Shown: piece after piece, positions 16,524-24,878 of the stretch | Numbering within the stretch: the stretch's first letter is position 1 | How the letters are laid out: every line of letters starts with the position of its first letter | Assembly: GCA_040905905.1 (NCBI GenBank) | Contig: JBBDQN010000030.1 | Coordinates: 1 to 64,000 of the forward strand | Origin: JAICND01 sp040905905 | GTDB taxonomy: Bacteria > Actinomycetota > Acidimicrobiia > Spongiisociales > ZC4RG35 | Direction: 5' to 3' | Length of the DNA: 64,000 nucleotides | Program-made: the position numbers and the translations under genes | The notes under the pieces: model-generated | The model's database searches: none | What the model was told of the DNA's origin: nothing | What the model saw: the letters and a program-made list of their open reading frames with translations, nothing else

Positions 16524-18653
16524 TCATTGTGGCAAAGCCAGCAGCCCCCAAACCGCATCGCGGGCGAGTCCATACTCCGGCTCCTGTTCGTAGCCCCCAT
16601 GACTGTTGTCGACGTCTTCGATCGGGCCCTCGCCGGGGACTTCGTCGATGGAGCCGCCGATCGGATCGGTCCGGCGGTAGAGGTTGCGCCAGCGAAGGCC
16701 GTTCGGTCCGTTCAGTTCGGACCGCAGACCGGCGACCCAATCGGGTGTTAGGTGGGCAGGGAACAACCACCCGTACAGCCGCTGCAGCGGACTTCCATAG
16801 GTGAGGAATCCCAGTCGGCTCCGACCGTCGCCGGATAGCTGGCGGACCACCACGGCCGCGAGCACCGAACCCTGACTGTGGGCCGCGAGGACCAGTTTGC
16901 CGCCGTCGGACAACCGTCCCTCCACCTCGGTTCGAAGGTCGACAACCACTTTGGGCCCATACGGTGGTGGGGCGAACGGGTGATACCAGCGTGGCCACAA
17001 TCCCGCCAGGTCCCAGATGATGCCGACTGCCCGCCGCTTCGACTCGTTGCGGAGTCCACCGACGATTCGGGTCACGATCAAAGAGGCAGGCAACAGGATC
17101 GCTGCTGCCGCGGCCACCGACGGGAACGTCCCCAGATCGAGGGGGATGCCGAACACACTGGTCCCGGGGACACCAAACCGCGCAATGACCAAAGTCAATG
17201 CCCCGGCGCCGAGTGCCGCGATAGCCAGGCCCCTCTGTTGCATGATCACGAATGCCCCCACAACCAAACCGACTATCAATACGAAGACGCCGGTCGCGAC
17301 ATAACCCAGCCAGGGTGTGAACGGAGGCTGATCGATTGAGGGCAGTGCCCGCTCGAACACATCCGGCCATCGGTAGGCGACTATCAAGACCACTATCCCG
17401 GTCAGAGCCACCACCAAGACGTTGAAGGCCGTCTCCATCGCCGGCACCGTGTCTCGGAGGGCCTGCGTTGGCAGACTTCGCCGAGCCACCCAGGCAAAAC
17501 GGATCGTGAGGATCAGGGTGATGAGAAGGAAGGCGAAGAGGCTGGAGGCCGCAAACCATCCAAACCCGTTGGGAAGCGCCCCTTCGATTTGCAGCCCTCT
17601 CTCAACAGCCAGGGCCAAGCCAGCTCCGAGTCCGCCGCCCGCGATGCCGGCGATCACCAACAGGGCGGCGGGTCTTGAGCTGAATCCGACGAGGAAGGCC
17701 AGGAGGACAAGTCCTCCCAGGACGACAACGACGGTGAAGGCTAAGTCGTGCAGGCCGGGCAGATGGCGGGCCGGTCGCAAGTCGCTGAGAAGAAAACTGG
17801 CTACCCCACCAATGAAGGCCAATATCGAGAAGATGGGCAACCAGGCGATGAGCCGGTCCACGATGCCTGACCCCGTCGCGGTTTGCGCCAGCGCCGTGGC
17901 GAGGATGATGAGTGCCAACACCCCAAGGTTCGCCAAACCCGTGTAGGTCCCCGGTAGATGTTGGACTCCTCCGACCGCGGCGGTTGCAGCGACAGTTCCG
18001 ATCAAGGTGATGCCGAATGAGACGTGCAGCCTTGCCAACCGATTGGTCGTGGCCGGTTGGCCCCACATCGCTGGGTCGCTTGGTGAGGTCGGCTCGACCG
18101 TGCGATCTTGGGGAACCTCACCCTTGGCCAACAGGGCCGAACGTGAAGGGCTCCAGATCCTGCGGGCGGGGCTCATGCGCTCCTCGAAGTGGGACCTGCC
18201 TGACACCAACGTCAGCACCACGATGATCAGCAGGGAAGCGACCATCAGTCCGGCACCGATCCAACGCGGATCAATCGTGAGTGTCAGACCTTCCAAGCGA
18301 TGCCAGGGAAGATCGACGGTCACCGTGACCGCCTCCAACACAAAAATGCCGGTCAACATGAGACATGCCAGCCTGACCACCGCTACGTACGGCGTCCGCC
18401 AGGCCCGGGGGGCAGCCATCCAGCCGGCGGTGTTGGCGAGGGCGAAGGGAAGCAATAACAACCAGAAGGCGGTAGCCGCTGACCCCGAGGTCATCCCGCC
18501 CCAACGGAACGCCTCCACCGAACCCCTATGGTCGGGGCGAAGAAAGACCCTGGTCCAGCCCTCTGGATCCCGGGGGATCGGGTCGGTGTCGAGCATGTCT
18601 CTCGGCAGGGTTCCGGAGACCCCGTGGATGCGAAGTTCGGGAATGAGAACCAC
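16524..18653 (-). CDS. Large polytopic membrane protein with lipase-like C-terminal domain
   Basis: About 709 residues. The N terminus has PELRIHGVSGTLPRDML, a motif at the start of actinobacterial hypothetical proteins of this type. A long middle part (about 70-560) contains some ten to twelve hydrophobic segments. The C-terminal region (about 590-700) holds LVLAAHSQGSVLAAVVV, a GxSxG-like nucleophile elbow (AHSQGS), and YGSPLQRLYGWLFPAHL as in lipase/esterase folds, with HGGYEQEPEY near the end as a possible His site. I placed the start at the GTG at 18653; the frame is open to 18734, but that start would overlap the divergent cupredoxin start. Function is unknown; a membrane-tethered lipid or polymer hydrolase is plausible. 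Confidence 0.65.
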   Translation of the reverse strand: MVLIPELRIHGVSGTLPRDMLDTDPIPRDPEGWTRVFLRPDHRGSVEAFRWGGMTSGSAATAFWLLLLPFALANTAGWMAAPRAWRTPYVAVVRLACLMLTGIFVLEAVTVTVDLPWHRLEGLTLTIDPRWIGAGLMVASLLIIVVLTLVSGRSHFEERMSPARRIWSPSRSALLAKGEVPQDRTVEPTSPSDPAMWGQPATTNRLARLHVSFGITLIGTVAATAAVGGVQHLPGTYTGLANLGVLALIILATALAQTATGSGIVDRLIAWLPIFSILAFIGGVASFLLSDLRPARHLPGLHDLAFTVVVVLGGLVLLAFLVGFSSRPAALLVIAGIAGGGLGAGLALAVERGLQIEGALPNGFGWFAASSLFAFLLITLILTIRFAWVARRSLPTQALRDTVPAMETAFNVLVVALTGIVVLIVAYRWPDVFERALPSIDQPPFTPWLGYVATGVFVLIVGLVVGAFVIMQQRGLAIAALGAGALTLVIARFGVPGTSVFGIPLDLGTFPSVAAAAAILLPASLIVTRIVGGLRNESKRRAVGIIWDLAGLWPRWYHPFAPPPYGPKVVVDLRTEVEGRLSDGGKLVLAAHSQGSVLAAVVVRQLSGDGRSRLGFLTYGSPLQRLYGWLFPAHLTPDWVAGLRSELNGPNGLRWRNLYRRTDPIGGSIDEVPGEGPIEDVDNSHGGYEQEPEYGLARDAVWGLLALPQ

Positions 18654-18718
18654 CGCCGCGGAGGCTACCGGGCCCCACTTTGCGAATCGCGGCGCGATCA
18701 ACTTGCCTTCCTGGTCAC

Positions 18719-19060
18719 ATGACGAAACGATCATTCACCCTTCTGGGCGTCCTATTTCTGACCTTGACTGCTTGCGCCGGTTCCGGCGAAACCGCAACCA
18801 CCGCCCCTACCGGGCCTGCCGTATACGTGCGCAACCTCGTGTACGAACCGGCCGGCATCACCGTTGAAGTCGACCAGTCCCTCACCTGGGTCTGGGACGA
18901 CGACGGCACGGCCCACGACGTGGTGGGAGACGGATTCCGGAGTGAGTTGCAGACCACGGGCACGTTCGTACACACCTTCGACGCTGCCGGCGTTTACTCG
19001 TACGTGTGCAGCATCCATCCGACCATGATCGGCACTGTCACCGTCGAAGCGGGCGGTTGA
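18719..19060 (+). CDS. Cupredoxin-like lipoprotein
   Basis: A 113-residue exported lipoprotein. The signal peptide ends in a lipobox LTAC (Cys at about 18), followed by a short Thr-rich linker. The mature part is a plastocyanin/azurin-type cupredoxin: VYEPAGITVEVDQSLTWVWDDDGTAHDV supplies the first His, and YSYVCSIHPTM supplies the Cys-x-x-His-x-x-Met copper loop. It should bind one type-1 copper on the outer face of the membrane and carry electrons. Redox partners are not obvious nearby. A weak hairpin follows the stop. Confidence 0.85.
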   Translation: MTKRSFTLLGVLFLTLTACAGSGETATTAPTGPAVYVRNLVYEPAGITVEVDQSLTWVWDDDGTAHDVVGDGFRSELQTTGTFVHTFDAAGVYSYVCSIHPTMIGTVTVEAGG

Positions 19061-19072
19061 AGACCAAGAAAA

Positions 19073-19089
19073 GGCCTCTCATTGAGGCC
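19073..19089 (+). terminator. Small hairpin after the cupredoxin gene
   Basis: GGCCTC (19073-19078) and GAGGCC (19084-19089) form a 6-bp stem with a 5-nt loop, 12 bp after the stop codon. There is no T-tract, so termination would be weak. Confidence 0.3.
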
Positions 19090-19114
19090 GCGCCCAGGCC
19101 ACAATCGTGAGATC

Positions 19115-19858
19115 GTGTCCCTGGATGTAGACGCTCGCGGCCTGGTCAAGGCCTTCAAAGGTGCGGTGGCCGTCGATCACCTCGATCTGGCTGTTGCTGC
19201 CGGGAGCAGGGTCGGGCTGTTGGGTCCGAACGGAGCCGGGAAAACCACCACCCTTCTCATGCTGTTGGGGGTGATCGCACCCGACGCCGGCATTATCGAA
19301 GTTGCCGGTCAACAGCTTCCGCACGGTCGATCCCGGGCGATGGAAAAGGTCGGATTCGTGGCCGGGTACCTGCCGCTCCCGGAAAACCTCACGGTGCGGG
19401 AAGCTCTGTCACTCTTTGCCGGGTTTGCCGGGCTCCGCCGTCCGGGACCGGTGGTAGAGCAGGCGATCGAGGCGTTTGGTCTGACCGATTTGGCGGACCA
19501 GCGCAACCAGGAACTGTCCTCCGGCCAGCGGACCCTCGTCAGCATCACCAAGGCGGTATTGCACCGTCCGGTGCTGTTGGTGCTCGACGAGCCGACTGCG
19601 AGCCTCGACCCCGACATCGCCATCAGGGTCCGCCAGGCTCTGCTCGACCTGCACGGTCGCGATGGCACCACCCTTCTCGTCACCAGTCACAACATGCGTG
19701 AGGTGGAGAAGTTGTGTGAGCGGGTCATCCTCATGTCACGCGGCAAGATCGTCGCCGACGGGACCCCCGCCGCCATCGCCACTCAGTTCGCGGTCGACGA
19801 CCTCGAGGGAGCCTTTCTGGCGGTGGCAGCCGAGTTGCGGGGAGGACCGGCTCGATGA
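19115..19858 (+). CDS. ABC transporter ATP-binding protein
   Basis: About 247 residues. Walker A is GPNGAGKTTTLL, the Q-loop region is VGFVAGYLPLPENLT, the signature is the slightly unusual LSSGQRTLVS (LSxGQ), Walker B is VLLVLDEPTASLDPD and the switch His is in TSHNMREVEKL. It lacks the DrrA-type C-terminal domain. The family pattern is ABC-2 export, and the next gene is the permease, overlapping by 4 bp. The frame is open to 19082, but the GTG at 19115 sits better before the domain start (VDARGLVKAF). Confidence 0.88.
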   Translation: MSLDVDARGLVKAFKGAVAVDHLDLAVAAGSRVGLLGPNGAGKTTTLLMLLGVIAPDAGIIEVAGQQLPHGRSRAMEKVGFVAGYLPLPENLTVREALSLFAGFAGLRRPGPVVEQAIEAFGLTDLADQRNQELSSGQRTLVSITKAVLHRPVLLVLDEPTASLDPDIAIRVRQALLDLHGRDGTTLLVTSHNMREVEKLCERVILMSRGKIVADGTPAAIATQFAVDDLEGAFLAVAAELRGGPAR

Positions 19859-20643
19859 ACCGGACCCGAATCGCGGCCGTGATCCGACGTCATTGGTTGG
19901 TGCTGTGGCGGTCGCCGCATCGATGGTTCGAGATCGCTTTCTGGCCGGTCATGGACGTGGTCCTCTGGGGCTCACTGGGTCTGTTCGTCGCGCAGGAGAA
20001 CGAGGCCAGCCGGGCGGGGGTGCCCTACCTCTTGGCAGGCCTTGTCTTGTTCTGGACGCTGACCTCGGTGCAGATGACCGGCTCGGTCAGCGTCATGGAA
20101 GAGACCTGGACTCGTAACCTTCTCAACGTTCTCACCACTTCCGTCAAACCCTTCGAGTACATCCTCGGAGTGTCGGTGTTCGGTCTGGCCAAGCTGGCAC
20201 TGACTCTGGGCAGCTTGACCATCACCACCATCTTCCTGTTCGGCTTTGACATGTCAGCGATCGGCTGGTCCGTCATACCGATCGTCACGCTCTTGATCCT
20301 CAATGGCTGGGCAGTGGCCTTCATCGTCATCGGCCTCATCCTGCGCTTTGGCCAGAGCGCCGAGATCCTGACCTGGGGGCTCAACTACGTAGTCCTGGCT
20401 ATTTCGGGAGTCTTCTTTCCGGTCGAGGCCCTCCCGCCCGGACTGCGCGACTTCGCCAGGTTTCTCCCGACCACCCATGCTTTTGCTGCTGCCCGCGCTG
20501 TCCTCGACGGCGACGGAGTGCCATGGCGGCGCCTGGGTCTTTCGACGATCGGAACCGCCGGCGCTCTGGCTGTCAGCGTGTGGTTCGGTGCCAGGATGTT
20601 GGGCGTCTTCCGGTCCCGCGGTTTCGTGACCAGGTACTCCTGA
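19855..20643 (+). CDS. ABC-2 type transporter permease
   Basis: A 262-residue membrane protein with six predicted helices. ILTWGLNYVVLAISGVFFPVEALPPGLRDFARFLPTTHAF, seen in two parts, is the helix 5-loop-helix 6 region of ABC-2 permeases of the DrrB/NodJ group. Its ATG overlaps the ATPase stop. The pair should form a half-transporter-type exporter of unknown substrate. It ends 9 bp before a convergent small membrane gene. Confidence 0.87.
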   Translation: MNRTRIAAVIRRHWLVLWRSPHRWFEIAFWPVMDVVLWGSLGLFVAQENEASRAGVPYLLAGLVLFWTLTSVQMTGSVSVMEETWTRNLLNVLTTSVKPFEYILGVSVFGLAKLALTLGSLTITTIFLFGFDMSAIGWSVIPIVTLLILNGWAVAFIVIGLILRFGQSAEILTWGLNYVVLAISGVFFPVEALPPGLRDFARFLPTTHAFAAARAVLDGDGVPWRRLGLSTIGTAGALAVSVWFGARMLGVFRSRGFVTRYS

Positions 20644-20652
20644 AGTTCGAGG

Positions 20653-21015
20653 TCACCCGGTTGCCGCCACGGCCGTCTTCCTGCCCGGTAACGGGACCAG
20701 GATCAGCACCGCCGTCGCGATCCAGAACACAGTTCCGACCTCGGTGGCGGTTATGCGGTTGATGGCAAAGGCCACCTCGGGGATGAGCAACCCGATCACG
20801 AAGCTTCCCCACCCCGGACCGGGCGCGGCCCGGCGCAAAGCGATGACAACGACCAGCGTCACGACCGCCGCTGCTAACCAAAGCGGCCACCCAGCCTGCA
20901 AGCCGTCGGGAACGTTCACGCCACTGTCCATCCCGGACAAGGCCAACACGATCAGACCGAGCCAAAGTGCAATCGAAACAACCGCACCGGCGAAGCGCAG
21001 CAAAACACTTCTCAT
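20653..21015 (-). CDS. Small hypothetical membrane protein
   Basis: A 120-residue protein with four likely membrane helices (about 5-27, 43-62, 72-88 and 90-110) and a short basic C terminus. I chose the ATG at 21015 because it begins directly before the first hydrophobic helix; the longer frame adds an unsupported basic segment. No family recognised. It is divergent from the methyltransferase gene. Confidence 0.55.
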   Translation of the reverse strand: MRSVLLRFAGAVVSIALWLGLIVLALSGMDSGVNVPDGLQAGWPLWLAAAVVTLVVVIALRRAAPGPGWGSFVIGLLIPEVAFAINRITATEVGTVFWIATAVLILVPLPGRKTAVAATG

Positions 21016-21111
21016 GTATCCGCTAGCCAGTGGCTTCCTCCCGCTATTTCTCCTGAGAGTATGAATCGGGGACCTTCGTTGTCGCCCAAACTCGCGTACT
21101 TTTAGCGTCGA

Positions 21112-21783
21112 ATGGATCAACCAACTCCCAATGCCACCGCCCGACGGCTCTTTGCGCCTATCGGGTCAAGCTACGAGCGGTGGGCATCGCTCCTCAGCCT
21201 GGGACAGGATCGGCGCTGGCGACAGGCCATGACCGCCGGCCTCGACCTGCCGTCCGGCTCTCTTGTGCTTGACGTAGCGGCGGGCACTGGTTCGATCTCG
21301 CGGGCCCTGCAACAGTCGGGCCATCAGGTGATCGCCGTTGACCTATCTCGTTCGATGCTGGCTCAACACCCGGGCCCATTCCGGGCTCTGGCAAGAGGAG
21401 AACGGCTTCCTTTTCGTTCCAGACATTTTGATGCAGTTACGTTTGGCTATCTGCTTCGCTACGTCCACGATCCGGTCGTCTGTCTGCGTGAACTGGGTCG
21501 GGTGCTAAAGCCGGGAGGTCTGGTGGGGATGGTTGAATTCGGCCTGCCCGGGGGCTGGTACCTGCCGTGGCGCCTTTACACCGGCGGTTTGCTGCCATTG
21601 GCGGGACGGCTCATCGATCCCGGCTGGCATGAGGTGGGCAGGTTTCTGAGAGTCTCGATCGAGGACTTCCACCGACGTCATCCTGATCTCCAGGCGGTCT
21701 TCCGAGAGGCAGGTTTCGTCTATATCCGCGGTAAGCGCCTATCGCTGGGCGGTGGCTTGGTCATGTGGGCCCGGACGCCGTGA
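21112..21783 (+). CDS. UbiE/MenG-like SAM-dependent methyltransferase
   Basis: A 223-residue class I methyltransferase. SAM motif I is VLDVAAGTGSISRAL (about 47-61), the acidic loop is VIAVDLSRSML, and ERLPFRSRHFDAVTFGYLLRYVHD matches motif II and III of the demethylmenaquinone methyltransferase group, as does LGRVLKPGGLVGMVEFG. The N-terminal FAPIGSSYERWASLLSLGQD is also MenG-like. A role in menaquinone or another lipid quinone is plausible but not proven; the next gene, which has a UbiA-like motif, supports it. The GTG start of that gene overlaps its stop. Confidence 0.8.
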   Translation: MDQPTPNATARRLFAPIGSSYERWASLLSLGQDRRWRQAMTAGLDLPSGSLVLDVAAGTGSISRALQQSGHQVIAVDLSRSMLAQHPGPFRALARGERLPFRSRHFDAVTFGYLLRYVHDPVVCLRELGRVLKPGGLVGMVEFGLPGGWYLPWRLYTGGLLPLAGRLIDPGWHEVGRFLRVSIEDFHRRHPDLQAVFREAGFVYIRGKRLSLGGGLVMWARTP

Positions 21784-22496
21784 AGAACCCTGCTTTCTAT
21801 GCGAAGCCGGGGACGGTGGCGGGCGACTTGCTGGCCATTCTCCATCCCCCGTACACGGCATGGCACCTCTCGTATGTGGCGATGGGGGCGGCACTGGCGC
21901 CGACTCTCGACTGGCAACGACTCCTGGGAACTTTGATCGCGTTCTTCTTCGGGACCGGCGTCGCTGCCCACACTTTCGACGAACTCAAGGGACGACCCCT
22001 GCGGACCAGGTTGAGCAATGAGGTTCTGTGGGCCCTGGGCGCAACGGGACTTGCGGCTGCCCTGGTGGTAGCTGCCATCGGGGCGTCCGTCATCTCCCCT
22101 TGGGTGTGGTTGTGGGCGGGAATCGGATCCCTCCTTGCTTCGGGCTACGCCTTGGAACGTCCTGGCTGGCTTCACACCACCACCGGGTTCGCCCTGGCTT
22201 GGGGTGGATTCCCAGCGCTCGTCGGCTTTTGGGCTCAGACCGAGACGATTTCGGTCGGGGCCGTGCTCCTCGCCGTTGCCGCTTCCCTGGTTTCAGCGGC
22301 CCAGCGAGTGCTGAGTACTCCTGCCCGTCATGTCCGTCGACAGGTTGATCGGGCCGAACTGCATCTCGAAAGGACCGATGCCGTCGAGGTGTGGGATGAG
22401 TCGAGGGTCCTCGAGACCTGGGAGCGGCCACTGCGGTTGTTGGCCTGGTCGATGGTTGCCCTGGCTGCTGGCCTGGTCTTGGCGCGAGCGTTATGA
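21780..22496 (+). CDS. Polytopic membrane protein with UbiA-like motif
   Basis: A 238-residue membrane protein with about seven hydrophobic segments. AAHTFDELKGRPLRTRLSN (about 63-80) resembles the first Asp-rich motif of UbiA prenyltransferases (HxxDxxxGR), but the second Asp-rich motif is not evident. The C terminus has a charged loop (DRAELHLERTDAVEVWDE) before a last helix. The GTG start at 21780 overlaps the methyltransferase stop by 4 bp and its own stop overlaps the kinase-like gene, so the three form an operon. It may be a lipid-modifying enzyme or a degenerate relative. Confidence 0.55.
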   Translation: MKNPAFYAKPGTVAGDLLAILHPPYTAWHLSYVAMGAALAPTLDWQRLLGTLIAFFFGTGVAAHTFDELKGRPLRTRLSNEVLWALGATGLAAALVVAAIGASVISPWVWLWAGIGSLLASGYALERPGWLHTTTGFALAWGGFPALVGFWAQTETISVGAVLLAVAASLVSAAQRVLSTPARHVRRQVDRAELHLERTDAVEVWDESRVLETWERPLRLLAWSMVALAAGLVLARAL

Positions 22497-23035
22497 GCAG
22501 CTCGGAGATGAGACGGGTGTCGGTCGTGGGCACCACGGGGTCTGGCAAGAGCACGTTTGCAGCCGCGCTGGCTGAGCGACTCGGAGCACCTCATGTCGAA
22601 CTTGATTCGATCTATCACCAGCCCAATTGGACACCGTTGTCTGACGATGAATTTCGGCGACGGATAGCCGAAATAGCAAAGGGCGACGCCTGGGTGGTCG
22701 ACGGCAACTACTCAACGGTGCGCGACATCGTCTGGGGAGCGGCAGACACCATTGTGGCCCTGGCTTATGCGCGCGGCCTAGTTATGCGCCGAGTCGTTTC
22801 CCGCACCTTCGGGAGGATGTGGCGACGTCAGGAGTTGTGGAATGGCAACCGCGAGCGATGGACGAACCTCCTCTCACTCGATCCCGAGCAAAACATCATC
22901 CTTTGGTCATGGCACACCTACGACAAGAATCATGGGCGCTACCTCGATGCCCTGTCTGACCCTCAATGGGCGCATTTGAAGTTCTACCGGTTCGTTCACC
23001 CCGCAGAGGCCGCCGACTTTCTGGCGAAGCTGTAG
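22493..23035 (+). CDS. P-loop kinase-like protein (adenylate kinase/FlaR-like)
   Basis: A 180-residue soluble protein. The Walker A loop is VVGTTGSGKSTFAAALAERL (about 10-29), followed by VELDSIYHQPNW, the metal Asp and substrate segment typical of FlaR-like small kinases. GDAWVVDGNYSTVRD and the Arg-rich helix RTFGRMWRRQELWNGNRERW complete the family pattern (often labelled DNA topology modulation protein). The true substrate of this group is unknown. It is the third gene of the methyltransferase operon. Confidence 0.8.
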   Translation: MSSSEMRRVSVVGTTGSGKSTFAAALAERLGAPHVELDSIYHQPNWTPLSDDEFRRRIAEIAKGDAWVVDGNYSTVRDIVWGAADTIVALAYARGLVMRRVVSRTFGRMWRRQELWNGNRERWTNLLSLDPEQNIILWSWHTYDKNHGRYLDALSDPQWAHLKFYRFVHPAEAADFLAKL

Positions 23036-23061
23036 CGACTCGGTAAGTGTTTACTCCCAGG

Positions 23062-23943
23062 TCATCCTTGCTGCACGATCCGGCCCCAGATAGGGAAGTC
23101 GCGAATCGGATAAAGCAGCTCGCGGCTGCCATCGATGTCGTAGGCATAGAGCCCGGGTTCGGGATCCGAGGAGCCACAACCGGCCTGGTGCCACGTCCAC
23201 ACCAAGGCTTTGCCGTCTGGAAGCCACCCGTAGGCGAAAGAGTTTGGAACCGGAGCGTCATCCCAGAATCCCTCGCCGCTGAGGTGCCTGGCGACACCGT
23301 CGACAATGAACATCGCATGCGGAATCTCACATTCGCCCGAGAATTGGGCCAAGAGGACGCCATCCCCCCGATCGAACACTTCACGCCAGTGTCCGATGGT
23401 CATGCCTCCAACTGGGGGAGAAGCCATTCGCCCAGTGACCTCAACGGTGCCGTCCACGCTCAGGACTCCGATGGTTGGGTCCGGATCGCCGGTCAACTCG
23501 CGACAGAAAACCCTCCACTTCGAGGCTGGTTCGAGGACGGCGTCGACTTGACACCCGTCCTGGATCTCGACAAGGGCCCGCGCCTCGTCTGTCAGCCGTC
23601 TCTGCCGGGACTGATAGAACTCGGGGCCGACGAGCGGGGGTTGGAGATGACCTATCAGCTCGCCGTCGAAGCTGAGGATCAGCGTTGCGTCGTTGAGGCC
23701 CACCTGGATATGGGGTTCACTAGGTGGCGCACCGAGCAAAGGACCGACAGCGACCGTGGTGGTGGTGGTGGTGGTGGCCACGGCAGTTGTCGTTTCTTGA
23801 GTCAACGATGTCGTCGTGGTCTCGGGATTCGTAACGGTGGAGGGGGCGGGTTGATCGCGGATCGATAGCCCGACGGCGGTGGCCACGATCACTACGCTCG
23901 CAATGGCTGCGGCGGGGGCCAGACCGGCGTGTCGCCGGTTCAT
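23062..23943 (-). CDS. Membrane-anchored exported protein with Thr-rich linker
   Basis: A 293-residue protein with an N-terminal membrane anchor (about 10-28), a low-complexity linker rich in Thr (about 35-66) and a globular extracytoplasmic domain. The last part (AYGWLPDGKALVWTWHQAGC, YAYDIDGSRELLYP) looks like beta-propeller blades of the TolB/WD type. Cys residues at several positions could form disulfides. The ATG at 23943 overlaps the YihY stop by 4 bp; a longer TTG start is less likely. Function unknown. Confidence 0.65.
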   Translation of the reverse strand: MNRRHAGLAPAAAIASVVIVATAVGLSIRDQPAPSTVTNPETTTTSLTQETTTAVATTTTTTTVAVGPLLGAPPSEPHIQVGLNDATLILSFDGELIGHLQPPLVGPEFYQSRQRRLTDEARALVEIQDGCQVDAVLEPASKWRVFCRELTGDPDPTIGVLSVDGTVEVTGRMASPPVGGMTIGHWREVFDRGDGVLLAQFSGECEIPHAMFIVDGVARHLSGEGFWDDAPVPNSFAYGWLPDGKALVWTWHQAGCGSSDPEPGLYAYDIDGSRELLYPIRDFPIWGRIVQQG

Positions 23944-24800
23944 TTTTGGTGCCAACCGGAGGTTCTTTCAGCAAGGACCCGGGTGACCTCTGCTCCGAAG
24001 AGATATGCCTGGGCGAGTCCGGCAACCAGGAAGAGGGCGATGACCGCGCCGCCGGTTAGGGCTCCGGCGGTCAACTCCTCGCGAGTGCCGATGTACCAGC
24101 CGATGCCGAGTCCAGCCACTACGAGCATGGCAGCGGTGATCGTCCCCCCCCAAAAGGCGGCTCGCCACGGAATGGTCCTGATGGTGAACCACTGAAACTG
24201 AAGAGCGAGGACCACCGCCAATATCGCCAAAGACCCGAACGGGACCAGGAAGATCATCACCCCGGCAAACACGGGGAGGCGTTCGTCCACGTAGCGACCC
24301 GCGGCGGTGACAGCGAGATTGACGCCAACCATCACCAAGACCAAAACGCCTGCGGCTAATACGGCAGCGAGTCCTGAAACTCTGGTCCAAATGAAGCTCC
24401 GCAACCCACCCGGGGGGTCGTCCGGTGAGCGAAAGATGTCGTTCAACGATTGGCGGATTTCGATGAAGAGTCCCGAGCCGGTCCACAACAGAAGCACCAG
24501 GCCGATGATCCCGGTGGCTGTAGCGTTTTCGGCCGTGGCCGTCAGGACATCTTCGAAGACCCTGACCCCAGTTTGTCCCAGGAAACCGCTCACATTCCCA
24601 ATCAGCGCGCTGAGTGTCTCCTCACGTCGAAACACGAAGCCCGCGATCGAGGTTGAAATGAGCAGCAAAGGAGCGAGGGCGAAGAGCGTCCGATAGGCAA
24701 TGGCAAGGGCCATACGGCCGGCTCTGTCCGCACCAAAGTAGGCGGCTGCTTGTCGGACAACAGCCACCATCCGTGGTAGATAAGAACCAGACGTAGTCAT
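23940..24800 (-). CDS. YihY/BrkB family membrane protein
   Basis: A 286-residue membrane protein of the YihY/virulence factor BrkB family with six helices. Typical elements are GRMALAIAYRTLFALAPLLL in helix 1, GLVLLLWTGSGLFIEIRQSLNDIF, the central WTRVSGL, and the C-terminal GALTGGAVIALFLVAGLAQAYLFGAEVTRV. The family is broadly conserved and of uncertain function, earlier mislabelled as RNase BN. I use the ATG at 24800; the frame is open for another 500 bp, but that part has no domain and would run through the divergent pirin promoter. It is co-transcribed with the anchored protein downstream. Confidence 0.85.
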   Translation of the reverse strand: MTTSGSYLPRMVAVVRQAAAYFGADRAGRMALAIAYRTLFALAPLLLISTSIAGFVFRREETLSALIGNVSGFLGQTGVRVFEDVLTATAENATATGIIGLVLLLWTGSGLFIEIRQSLNDIFRSPDDPPGGLRSFIWTRVSGLAAVLAAGVLVLVMVGVNLAVTAAGRYVDERLPVFAGVMIFLVPFGSLAILAVVLALQFQWFTIRTIPWRAAFWGGTITAAMLVVAGLGIGWYIGTREELTAGALTGGAVIALFLVAGLAQAYLFGAEVTRVLAERTSGWHQK

Positions 24801-24878
24801 TGTTGGCCCCTCGACACCCGGGGAATACGTTTGTGTCCCCGGTAGTTGCCAGGAACAACCAAACACTAAGGATTCCGA

